NCBI GenBank assembly: GCA_029063895.1
Contig: JAIDNJ010000058.1
Span: 1-49,546 of the forward strand
DNA length: 49,546 nt
Direction of reading: 5' to 3'
DNA from: Muribaculaceae bacterium
GTDB lineage: Bacteria; Bacteroidota; Bacteroidia; Bacteroidales; Muribaculaceae
In this document: one piece after another, positions 17,704-25,399 of the stretch
How positions within the stretch are numbered: the first letter of the stretch is position 1
How the letters are laid out: every line of letters starts with the position of its first letter
Position numbers and translations under genes: made by a program
Notes under the pieces: generated by a model
Told to the model about the DNA's origin: nothing
What the model saw: the letters and a program-made list of their open reading frames with translations, nothing else
Databases searched by the model: none

Positions 17704-18525
17704 ATGTCAACTAACACTACTGACAACCAGCGCAAAGTCACTACCCGCCGTTTTATAGAGATGAAACAACGCGGCGAAAAAATAGCAATGCTCACCGCCT
17801 ATGATTACACCATGGCCACCATCGTCGACAACGCCGGCATGGATGCAATTCTCGTTGGTGACTCGGCTTCTAACGTCATGGCCGGTAACGCCACTACGCT
17901 CCCCATCACTCTCGACGAGATGATCAACTACACCAAGAGTGTGGTCAAGGGTGTCAAACGCGCCCTCGTGGTCACCGATATGCCTTTCGGTTCATATCAG
18001 GGCAACTCAAAAGAGGCGCTTGCGTCGGCAATACGCATCATGAAAGAGAGCGGAGCCGAGGCAGTTAAAATTGAGGGTGGATCGGAAATCCGCGAATCGA
18101 TCGAGCGCATTCTTTCGGCCGGAATCCCCGTTATGGGACATCTGGGCCTCACGCCCCAGTCAATCAACAAATTCGGAACCTATGCCGTTCGTGCCCGCGA
18201 GGAAGCCGAAGCTCAGAAACTTATCGAGGACGCCAAGATGCTTGAGGAAATAGGCTGTTTTGCAGTTGTTCTTGAAAAAATTCCTGCTGAGCTTGCTACC
18301 CGCGTGAGCCGTGAGCTCACCATCCCCACTATCGGCATCGGTGCCGGCAATGGCTGTGACGGCCAGGTGCTTGTCTATCAGGACATGCTCGGTCTCAATT
18401 CAGGCTTTTCTCCCAAATTCCTCCGCCGTTATGCCGACCTTGCCCGCGTCATCAACGACGCTCTCGGCCGCTACATCGAGGATGTCAAGAGCGGTGATTT
18501 CCCCAACAAGGATGAGCAATATTAA
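17704..18525 (+). CDS. panB: 3-methyl-2-oxobutanoate hydroxymethyltransferase
   Basis: PanB transfers a hydroxymethyl group from methylene-THF to alpha-ketoisovalerate, giving ketopantoate, the first committed step of pantothenate and CoA synthesis. The 273-residue protein has the metal-binding residues in [11 protein letters not shown] (Asp53) and VTDMPFGSY (Asp92), the VKIEGG motif (Lys122, Glu124), GHLGLTPQ (145-152) and the catalytic-base region VLEKIP (Glu191). The length is normal. No other pan gene is adjacent. It precedes a hairpin-rich non-coding region. Confidence 0.97.
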   Translation: MSTNTTDNQRKVTTRRFIEMKQRGEKIAMLTAYDYTMATIVDNAGMDAILVGDSASNVMAGNATTLPITLDEMINYTKSVVKGVKRALVVTDMPFGSYQGNSKEALASAIRIMKESGAEAVKIEGGSEIRESIERILSAGIPVMGHLGLTPQSINKFGTYAVRAREEAEAQKLIEDAKMLEEIGCFAVVLEKIPAELATRVSRELTIPTIGIGAGNGCDGQVLVYQDMLGLNSGFSPKFLRRYADLARVINDALGRYIEDVKSGDFPNKDEQY

Positions 18526-18579
18526 GTATTGAGGGTTCATCGTCTTTTGACGATGTGCGTTCATATATTCATTTCATAA

Positions 18580-18600
18580 CCCCACCAAATGGTGGGGTTT
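18580..18600. terminator. Hairpin downstream of panB
   Basis: CCCCACCA pairs with TGGTGGGG around a minimal loop, followed by TTT. It is a plausible but weak terminator for panB and is also one unit of the local repeat series. Confidence 0.55.
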
Positions 18601-18826
18601 AAGTTTGTGTATGGTTTTCTATCAAAAGGTTGCGGCTTGTCAAGGGATAAAATAAACCGCAGATTACGGGGATTGGTGAGATGAGATGCGTCCACTATCA
18701 CGTTTCATCGTCGGAGATGATGAACAGGTCATTATGTGTGGGTTTATCGTCTTCGATGATGTGGCGTCTTTAGTCATGCCATACCCACCAAGTCGCTTTG
18801 GCTCCATGGTGGGGTTTAAGGCTGTT

Positions 18827-18846
18827 AATGGTCTTCGACCATTTTT
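18827..18846 (+). terminator. Terminator-like hairpin before the fimbrial promoter
   Basis: AATGGTC (18827-18833) pairs with GACCATT (18837-18843) around a TTC loop, and the T-run continues to 18846. It would insulate the fimbrial promoter from panB readthrough. Confidence 0.55.
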
Positions 18847-18933
18847 GAATTTTGCCGTTGTAGAATCGGTTTTGGGGATGTTAAATTTTTTAAGAAAAAC
18901 ACAAATCGAAATCTGTTAACAAAGATTAACAAT

Positions 18934-18969
18934 GGGGGGGGGTAATTCGTAAAATAATGTTTAATTTTG
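18934..18969 (+). promoter_or_regulatory. Putative fimbrial operon promoter with a 9-G tract
   Basis: TAATTTTG at 18962-18969 matches the Bacteroidota -7 box. Where the -33 TTG should lie (about 18939-18941) there is instead a homopolymer of nine G at 18934-18942. Every other promoter identified here with a 20-bp spacer has TTG at that spot. The tract could make transcription length-dependent. Confidence 0.5.
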
Positions 18970-18993
18970 CGGCAGATAAAGCGCCTCCATTTT

Positions 18994-19045
18994 ATCGGAA
19001 TCAATGTGACTTGACCCTAATGAATCCGATTTTTACTCTTTTTTT
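18994..19045 (+). promoter_or_regulatory. Terminator-like hairpin in the fimbrial leader (possible attenuator)
   Basis: ATCGGAATCA (18994-19003) pairs with TGAATCCGAT (19021-19030) at 9 of 10 positions around a 17-nt loop. It is followed by TTTT, then ACTC and a run of seven T. It lies about 25 nt after the -7 box and 57 nt before the first fimbrial start codon, so it would act inside the transcript. Confidence 0.5.
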
Positions 19046-19102
19046 GCCTGCGTTAGTACATCTAAGATATAAACCATATCAGCATTTCGATGCTTTACAT
19101 TT

Positions 19103-20728
19103 ATGAATAAACTATTGTCAACGTGCTTGATAGCAGTAGCAGCTTTTTGTGGAGCGGTAGCTCAGAACCCTGCCGACTCCGCAAAAATCTACTTTCGCAT
19201 CAACCACCGTCAGTTTGACCCCTCGATTGGCGATAACGCGGCGACCATGGCCCGTTTCGTCAACTCAGTGCGTGCCGCCCGCGATTCAGACGACATCTAT
19301 CGTCTTGTCGTGCGCTCTTATGCGTCGCCCGACGGCAGCGACAACGCCAATACCCGACTCACTGCCAACCGTTGTGCCGAGATTGTGAAACACATCGTTT
19401 CAAACACCGGTATCAGTGCCGAACTTATGGAATCGGTGCCTGAGGGTGGGGCGTGGGACGAGCTGCGTCGCATTGTTGCCGAGACTCCCGAGGTGCCGGG
19501 CCGCGATCAGGTTCTTGATATTCTCGACAATACCCCGCTGTGGGTCTATGACGATGCCGGACGCATTGTCGACGGCCGCAAAAAGCAGCTCATGATAGTT
19601 GACGGCGGCAACTCCTACCGGTGGATGTTTGACAACATCTTCCCGCGCTTGCGCAACGCTGTGGCCGTGTCACTGTTCCTCAAATCGGATGTACGCGCGG
19701 CCAAGGACGCTGCGGCCAATGCCGCCCGTGCCGCGTCTGACGCTGCAAATGCCGCCGCTGTAGCCGCGCGTGCTGCCGCTGTTGCTTCAAAAGCCGCTGC
19801 CGACGCCGCCCGTGGCACTGCCGCTGCTGTACGCGCCGCCGAGGAAGCTGCTCAGGCTGCCGCTAAAGCTGCCGCCGATGCTCAGGTAGCCGCCACCCAG
19901 GCCACTCAGGCCGCTGCCGAGGCTACTGCTGCCGCCGATGCCGCCCAAACAGCCGATGATGTTGCCGGTGCCCGCGCCAAAGCCGCCGAAGCTCAGGCCG
20001 CCCAGGCTGCCGCTGAAGCCGCACGTGCCGCTGCCGAAGCCTCTCAATCGGCCGCCGAGGCTGCCCGTGCCGCCGCCGAGGCGATTGCCGCTCAGGTTGC
20101 TGCTGCCAATGGCGGTGACTCCAAAGATTCCCAAGCCCTCAATGACTCTAAGAACCTTGACGGCTCCAAAGTGGCTAAATCTGTTGAGGAGAAGGGTGAC
20201 CCCCTCCATCGATTCGCTCTCAAAACCAACCTTCTATATTATGCCGCTCTGATGCCCAACTTCGAGCTTCAGTGGCGCATGAACGAACTGTGGACCCTGT
20301 CGCTTGATGCCAACATCGCGTGGTGGAGCAGCGAGGCTAAGCATAAATACTACCAGATAGCGATGATTTCGCCCGAGCTGCGCCGCTGGATCAATCCCCG
20401 CGGACCGTGGCACGGAATGTATGCCGGCGTCTTTGTGGGCGGCGGATGGTATGACCTTGAGAACGGCAAGACCGGATACAAGGGCGAGGGCGGATTGGCC
20501 GGCGTATCGTTCGGCTACATGTGGCCCGTGAGCCGTTGCATCTCGCTTGAGGCCGGCCTCGGTGTGGGTTATCTCTATACCCGTCACCGCGAGTATATCC
20601 CCTATGACGGTCACTACCTTTACCAGCGTAAATCGACCTTTAACTATGTTGGTCCTCTCAAACTCAAATTCTCGATAGCATGGCGCTTTGACGACATCAA
20701 AAAAAAGAAAGGAGTCCGTGCCCTATGA
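19103..20728 (+). CDS. OmpA-like / Ala-rich / DUF3575 outer-membrane protein, first fimbrial operon gene
   Basis: A 541-residue protein with a signal peptide (cleavage near residue 20), an OmpA-C-like segment (28-100, including YASPDGSDNANTRLTANRC), an unusual Ala-rich helical stretch (197-336) of units such as AAEAARAAAEA interspersed with Lys, Arg, Glu and Gln, a short polar linker, and a C-terminal DUF3575-type beta-barrel (about 365-541, starting LHRFALKTNLLYYAALMPNFELQWR). DUF3575 proteins often head Bacteroidales fimbrial loci. The Ala-rich part resembles TolA-like periplasm-spanning helices and would separate the OmpA-like and barrel parts. The stop overlaps the next start (ATGA). Its role in fimbria anchoring is inferred from context. 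Confidence 0.8.
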   Translation: MNKLLSTCLIAVAAFCGAVAQNPADSAKIYFRINHRQFDPSIGDNAATMARFVNSVRAARDSDDIYRLVVRSYASPDGSDNANTRLTANRCAEIVKHIVSNTGISAELMESVPEGGAWDELRRIVAETPEVPGRDQVLDILDNTPLWVYDDAGRIVDGRKKQLMIVDGGNSYRWMFDNIFPRLRNAVAVSLFLKSDVRAAKDAAANAARAASDAANAAAVAARAAAVASKAAADAARGTAAAVRAAEEAAQAAAKAAADAQVAATQATQAAAEATAAADAAQTADDVAGARAKAAEAQAAQAAAEAARAAAEASQSAAEAARAAAEAIAAQVAAANGGDSKDSQALNDSKNLDGSKVAKSVEEKGDPLHRFALKTNLLYYAALMPNFELQWRMNELWTLSLDANIAWWSSEAKHKYYQIAMISPELRRWINPRGPWHGMYAGVFVGGGWYDLENGKTGYKGEGGLAGVSFGYMWPVSRCISLEAGLGVGYLYTRHREYIPYDGHYLYQRKSTFNYVGPLKLKFSIAWRFDDIKKKKGVRAL

Positions 20729-21783
20729 TAATGATGAAGATGATTAAACTCTCTAAAATGCTTGCTGTTACCGTGGCAGTCGCCATGACAGCCACTCTAT
20801 CGTCGTGTCGCAAGGATTTGTGCTATAACCACTTCCGCACAGCCTCGGTCGCTCTCTCGTGGGAACACGAGTGGGAGCGCGACTACGGTATGGCCCACGC
20901 CACAACCTGGGACGCCGCTTTTCACGGCCGCGAATATGGCGACCTGCGCCCCACGCTCCCCGAGGGTGTTACTATGATTACTTACTCGAGTGAGGCCAAT
21001 CCGCGCGAAACGTTCATGTCAAATGCCGGTCAGGACATCAACCTTGGCGAGCCGGGTGAACACTCCCTGCTCTTCTACAACAATGACACCGAGTATATTG
21101 TCTTCTCGGACATGGCGTCGCTCACCGAGGCCCGCGCGTCGACAACCTCGCGATCGCGATCGACCCTCGCCTACATCACCAGCCTCTACCCCGAGGTGCG
21201 CTCGTCCAATCCCCCTGACATCCTCTATGCCGCCTATACCGACGAACTCCCCGCTATCGGTCTCCACGAGTCGACCCCGATGCCCGTCAAGATGCAACCG
21301 CTGGTCTACACCTACGTTATCCGCTATGAATTTGAGCACGGACTCAATAACGTGGCTCTCGCCCGCGGAGCGTTGGCCGGTATGGCCGAGTCGGTCTATC
21401 TGCGCACCGGTGTGACATCTGAGGAATCAGCCATTATTCTCTATGACTGTGATAAGACGGCATACGGCTGCGAGGCGTTGGTCCGCTCGTTTGGTGTGCC
21501 GGGCTTCCCCGACGAATATTATGGCCGTGCGCCCATGGCACGTGCCGACCGTCCTTATACCCTCAATCTCGAGGTGCGACTCACCAATGGCAAAATCATA
21601 GAGTTCAACTATGACATCGCCGACCAGATTGAGAAGCAGCCCCGCGGCGGTGTAATCCGCATCACCGGCATACGTATCGAGGACGAGGAGAGCGCCATCA
21701 CGCCCGGTTCGGCCTTTGACGTCACCGTCGATGACTGGGGCGAGCACGAAGACATCGACCTGCCTGTCGGAGTAAAGAAATAA
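20725..21783 (+). CDS. DUF5119-family lipoprotein of the fimbrial operon
   Basis: A 352-residue lipoprotein. The signal ends with the lipobox LSSC (Cys28), followed by RKDLCYNHFRTASVALSWEHEWERDYG, which is typical of DUF5119 proteins. These genes sit beside DUF3575 and fimbrillin genes in Bacteroidales and probably encode a minor or anchoring fimbrial component. The ATG at 20725 overlaps the stop of the preceding gene by 4 nt; Met3, Met4 or Met6 are alternative starts that do not change the lipobox. Cell-surface lipidation is inferred from family context. Confidence 0.78.
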   Translation: MIMMKMIKLSKMLAVTVAVAMTATLSSCRKDLCYNHFRTASVALSWEHEWERDYGMAHATTWDAAFHGREYGDLRPTLPEGVTMITYSSEANPRETFMSNAGQDINLGEPGEHSLLFYNNDTEYIVFSDMASLTEARASTTSRSRSTLAYITSLYPEVRSSNPPDILYAAYTDELPAIGLHESTPMPVKMQPLVYTYVIRYEFEHGLNNVALARGALAGMAESVYLRTGVTSEESAIILYDCDKTAYGCEALVRSFGVPGFPDEYYGRAPMARADRPYTLNLEVRLTNGKIIEFNYDIADQIEKQPRGGVIRITGIRIEDEESAITPGSAFDVTVDDWGEHEDIDLPVGVKK

Positions 21784-21848
21784 CGATAATCATCTGAAAA
21801 ATTAAACATATAAATAAACTATAATTTTAACAAAATCCTATTTCAAAA

Positions 21849-22913
21849 ATGAAGAAATCAATCCTTTTCATCGCTGCAGGCGCTCTCGCGCTGTCAGCAT
21901 GTACCTCTTCAGAAGTTATTGAAGAAGGTGTACAGAGCAACGCTATCGGATTCCAGAATGTAGTCAGCAAGGAATCGCGTGCATTGACAAGTGCCGATCT
22001 TAAATTCTTCAGTGTCTACGGTTACTATGTTACCGAGAATGATAACACCCCTGTAGTAGTATTTAACGGGCAGGACGTAGCGCGTACTGATGTATCAAAA
22101 AATGAGTGGACATATACTCCTACTCGCTATTGGGTTCCCGGTGCTACTTATCGTTTTTATGCTTATAGCTGCGAAGGAACTGAATTTACCGCTGCTACCG
22201 GTCAGGCCAGTTTAGGAAGTGGTAATGATGTAGCCGGACGTGCTCTACGTCTTCGCAATGTAATTTGTGATGGTTCTCACCAACATGACCTGATTTTTGC
22301 CTCAAATGATGAAGGAATAAAGGGTGCAGGAGAGGAAACTAATACTAACGCACCCGTTGCTTTCACATTCAAGCACATCCTTTCAAAAATTAATGTGGTA
22401 TTTTCAAGTGGTTTCCCTGTTGGCTATGAAATTACTGTTTCAGATGTGAAAATTAAGAACTTTAATGATAAAGCTAACTATCATCCTACTAACGGATGGA
22501 CCAACCAGGATGAGTCAAATCAAAATAACTCGGCAGAAATAGCACTTGCTGTTGAAGAAACTGCAAATATCGCTTCTTCAGCTGCAGAGGAAGCTAATGC
22601 TAAGAAAGTAACAACCGGTATCGGTTATGTGATTCCCTATCTTTATTCAGATGCCGAGACAAGCGATGATGAGGCTGTTGAACTGGAATTTAAGGTTATA
22701 GTTAAGAATAATAATGGCGAATCAATTCTTACTAATACACTTACAGGTACTTGGTATCCTAAGTGGCAGGCAGGCTTTACTTACACTTACAACGTAACAA
22801 TCGATGGTGATGCTACAGCTCTTTGGCCGATAGTATTTGAGACTGCTCAGAACATTGACGATTGGACAAATGGTTCAACCGGAGCTGTTGACATGAAATT
22901 CTCAGCCAACTAA
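21849..22913 (+). CDS. Fimbrillin-family protein 1 (probable major pilin)
   Basis: A 354-residue lipoprotein precursor with lipobox LSAC (Cys18) and a fimbrillin (Mfa-like_1) body: FFSVYGYYV, then YWVPGATYRFYAY, FTFKHILSKINVVF and a C-terminal GFTYTYNVTIDG strand. An Arg44 site (KESRALTSAD) lies where P. gingivalis pilins are cut by an arginine-specific protease to expose the groove for donor-strand assembly. It is the first pilin gene and is followed by a 219-bp gap with a palindromic element, unlike the short gaps of about 20-35 bp between the later genes. That fits separate, stronger expression of a main shaft subunit, which is inference. Confidence 0.82.
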   Translation: MKKSILFIAAGALALSACTSSEVIEEGVQSNAIGFQNVVSKESRALTSADLKFFSVYGYYVTENDNTPVVVFNGQDVARTDVSKNEWTYTPTRYWVPGATYRFYAYSCEGTEFTAATGQASLGSGNDVAGRALRLRNVICDGSHQHDLIFASNDEGIKGAGEETNTNAPVAFTFKHILSKINVVFSSGFPVGYEITVSDVKIKNFNDKANYHPTNGWTNQDESNQNNSAEIALAVEETANIASSAAEEANAKKVTTGIGYVIPYLYSDAETSDDEAVELEFKVIVKNNNGESILTNTLTGTWYPKWQAGFTYTYNVTIDGDATALWPIVFETAQNIDDWTNGSTGAVDMKFSAN

Positions 22914-22966
22914 TCACAACCTAATTAACAACTCAATGGGGTGAAATGACACCCTGTCGAGATTGT

Positions 22967-23046
22967 AGGGACGTGCCTTTGGCACGTAAGCAACGTAAAA
23001 TTTCATTATGAATTAATGCATTATGAATTGCCAAAGGCGCGTCCCT
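22967..23046. repeat. REP/BIME-like palindromic element between fimbrillin genes
   Basis: AGGGACGTGCCTTTGGCA (22967-22984) and TGCCAAAGGCGCGTCCCT (23029-23046) form an 18-bp inverted repeat with one mismatch. The left arm is itself a hairpin (ACGTGCC-TTT-GGCACGT). Between the arms CATTATGAATT occurs twice in direct orientation (23004-23014 and 23019-23029). The 219-bp gap between the two fimbrillin genes holds no gene. A half-copy lies at 34656-34665 and a GC-richer relative at 37980-38002. Confidence 0.75.
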
Positions 23047-23132
23047 TCATTTTAATTTAAAATATTCCTCTTTCCCCTCTCCCCAAACCTCGCCTTGAAT
23101 AGGCACAAACAATCATTATCTCAAATAGAACG

Positions 23133-24146
23133 ATGTTTGAAAAGTTTTTTTATACAACAATTACAATAGCAGCAAGTAGCTTGATGGCGGCCTGCTCTTC
23201 AACCGCATCTGAGGCCGATGAATTGGAATCGGGTCTTGAAGTGAGGTTTACTGCCGCCGATGCATCTCGTTCTGCTCTTGTAACGATTGATGACCTGGCT
23301 AAATTTGAAGTTTACGGTAATATGGTCAGCTCATCCTCTACGACATCTACTCCTTCAGAAGTTTTCAAGGCCACTCCTGTTACCAAAACTGACGGAAAAT
23401 GGGTTTATGAGAACACCCAGTATTGGATGCCCGGTCAAACGTATTCGTTTGTCGCCATCAGTACCCCCTCCACTGAAAATATCACAAATCTATCATATAG
23501 TGCCGATAAGCTGACATTCAACTATACAGCTCCGGCCGATTATACTACTGTTCCCGACATTCTTACTGCTGCACATCGCCGCAAGTATGAAAAGCCGGCG
23601 ACTCCGGTTGCCTTTAATTTCGGTCATATTATGGCCCGAATCAACTTTGTGGCTAAAGTTGACCCTTCAATACCTAATCAGACCCTTTCAATAGACAAAA
23701 TTGAGGTTAAAGGTATCGCTTCAAGAGCCACTTATTCGTTGCAGCCCGCTCCGCTTGGCACAGCCAGCCAAACAAGTGACTTTGTGGCTCCCACATGGAC
23801 GATTTCAGGCACTCCTGCCCGAATTTCATATACAAAGAATCCCGGAGAAACGATCACTACCGGAGGGTCGACCGAACTTTTCCCCTCAAACGACGCTCTG
23901 TTGATAATTCCTCAGAACGTTACAAGTGACATCGAAGTTGAGTTGACATATTCTCGCGGCGGCACACCAACAACCGTAAGCGGACATCTCCGAATTGCCT
24001 CATCAACTCACGGATATGCATGGGCTGCCGGACGCTCTTATTCCTATTCTTTCACTCTTGGAGCAGACGATTATCTCATCTTCGAAGAACCTGCAATCAA
24101 GGCGTGGGACGAGGATGAAGGCGGAAACTATATCGTTGTTGACTAA
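23133..24146 (+). CDS. Fimbrillin-family protein 2
   Basis: A 337-residue precursor with lipobox MAAC (Cys21) and a fimbrillin-like body: LAKFEVYGNMV, YWMPGQTYSFVAIS, PVAFNFGHIMARINFVAKV and a C-terminal YSYSFTLGADD strand. A putative Arg46 maturation site lies in ADASRSALV. It probably encodes an accessory or shaft pilin assembled by strand exchange. It follows a 219-bp gap with a palindromic element and precedes the next pilin by 35 bp. No clear Bacteroidota promoter was found directly upstream. Confidence 0.8.
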   Translation: MFEKFFYTTITIAASSLMAACSSTASEADELESGLEVRFTAADASRSALVTIDDLAKFEVYGNMVSSSSTTSTPSEVFKATPVTKTDGKWVYENTQYWMPGQTYSFVAISTPSTENITNLSYSADKLTFNYTAPADYTTVPDILTAAHRRKYEKPATPVAFNFGHIMARINFVAKVDPSIPNQTLSIDKIEVKGIASRATYSLQPAPLGTASQTSDFVAPTWTISGTPARISYTKNPGETITTGGSTELFPSNDALLIIPQNVTSDIEVELTYSRGGTPTTVSGHLRIASSTHGYAWAAGRSYSYSFTLGADDYLIFEEPAIKAWDEDEGGNYIVVD

Positions 24147-24181
24147 TCTCTCTACTTTCTAATGAAATTTTAGAATTTGAT

Positions 24182-25378
24182 ATGACAGACAAATTATTAA
24201 ATATTGCACTTTGCGGAGTTATGTGCTCGCTGGCTGCCTGTGGCGATGTCAACGACATCCCTGCCCCCGACCCGCAAAAATATATTACGTTCAGCGTGCC
24301 GACTATCGCTTTTGACTATAATGAAACGCCTTTTTCGCGAGCTGAACTTGTTGATGCGATTGAAGAATTCAAGGTGTGGGGGTATTGTATCCCTAATGAC
24401 CTATACGGTAATCAAAATAAGGGTCAGGCAACTGCTGTATGGGATAACAAGTCGGAATTCTTTACCACCGGTCCCGATGTGCTGAATGGATTTACAGTAA
24501 AGGTTACCGGAGGTGAGACATCTTATGACAAGGATAACGCTGCCGGTGGAATCTCTAATCCTATGCCGTGGTATAGTGGTTCCGAGCATCTTAATGCCAA
24601 TGATTACAACTATGGATTTATAGCCGGGTCGGCCACTCAGGGCACTTTTACAATGACTACAACAGGTATTGCAGCATCGGCTCATCCGGTTTTGAAATTT
24701 GAGTTGCCTCACACGAGTACCAATATCAATACCGAGCTTGATTATTCTCTGCAACCCGATGCTCTTGTCGGGACAAAGTTTGACCAGTCAAATAATTCAA
24801 AGGTAGGATTGTCGTTTCAACATATCATGACCGGTCTCCGTTTTCGTTTCCACAATCAGTGTACTGCGACGGAAAGCGATAGAAAAGATCTCGTTATTCA
24901 CCGAGTGACATTCAGCGGCGAGTTTTATAAGACGGCTGAATTTTCGTTTGCCAAAGAGACAATGCAAGGAAGTGTTACAGGAGATACCTATGCCGGTACA
25001 TTTGTGCTTCTTGATAAAGACCAGACCATCGAGGCCGGTTCATCTGATCTGATGCGTCATGACGGAGATCGGAATGGGCGCTCTGTTAAACTACTGCTTT
25101 TGCCTAATCCTAACGCGACACTTGAAAAGAGTCCCGATGAAATTGATGACTGGGCATTGGGTCGTCAAAAACAGATAACGATTGAGTATTCTATCAGTGG
25201 TGGAGTGCATAGAACATTCTCGACGGACAAAGACTTTCGTTTAAGCTATATACCTGACCCCAACACACTTCACACCGCCAATTTCCATTTTGTCGGCGAT
25301 GAATTTGTGGTAACATTTCAGGCCGATAACGATACAAACTGGGGGAATGGCTCAGACAGCAATCTTGAAATCCATTAA
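24182..25378 (+). CDS. Fimbrillin-family protein 3
   Basis: A 398-residue precursor with lipobox LAAC (Cys20), a putative Arg53 cleavage site (PFSRAELVD) and the motif EFKVWGYCI that parallels FxVYG in the other two pilins. Later segments include KVGLSFQHIMTGLRFRFHNQ, equivalent to the FKHILSKINVVF strand pair of fimbrillin 1, and a C-terminal HTANFHFVGDEFVVTF strand. It is larger than its neighbours and may be an accessory subunit. It is separated by 35 bp and 21 bp from its neighbours, consistent with one operon. Confidence 0.78.
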   Translation: MTDKLLNIALCGVMCSLAACGDVNDIPAPDPQKYITFSVPTIAFDYNETPFSRAELVDAIEEFKVWGYCIPNDLYGNQNKGQATAVWDNKSEFFTTGPDVLNGFTVKVTGGETSYDKDNAAGGISNPMPWYSGSEHLNANDYNYGFIAGSATQGTFTMTTTGIAASAHPVLKFELPHTSTNINTELDYSLQPDALVGTKFDQSNNSKVGLSFQHIMTGLRFRFHNQCTATESDRKDLVIHRVTFSGEFYKTAEFSFAKETMQGSVTGDTYAGTFVLLDKDQTIEAGSSDLMRHDGDRNGRSVKLLLLPNPNATLEKSPDEIDDWALGRQKQITIEYSISGGVHRTFSTDKDFRLSYIPDPNTLHTANFHFVGDEFVVTFQADNDTNWGNGSDSNLEIH

Positions 25379-25399
25379 TAACGCCTATTCTTTATTCCA

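Larger units (their letters stand above)
18526..18961. repeat. Hairpin-rich non-coding repeat region upstream of the fimbrial operon
   Basis: No gene is supported here. The region holds several hairpins: 18538-18544 with 18549-18555 (TTTT loop), 18580-18587 with 18590-18597, 18784-18790 with 18807-18813, and 18827-18833 with 18837-18843. ATGGTGGGGTTTAAG occurs twice exactly, at 18589-18603 and 18806-18820. Blocks at 18655-18674 and 18707-18732 recur, slightly diverged and in the same order, beyond the far end of the fimbrial operon (28134-28153 and 28310-28335). A short open frame at 18686-18919 runs across these repeats and is not credible as a gene. Confidence 0.75.

Noticed and set aside
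18686-18919. 77-codon open frame upstream of the fimbrial operon
   Set aside because: It runs across the hairpin repeats, has no recognisable protein features, and no promoter element precedes it.
19787-20209. 140-codon Gly/Ser-rich minus-strand open frame
   Set aside because: It is the complement of the Ala-rich coding repeat; the composition follows from GCC/GCT codons read in reverse.
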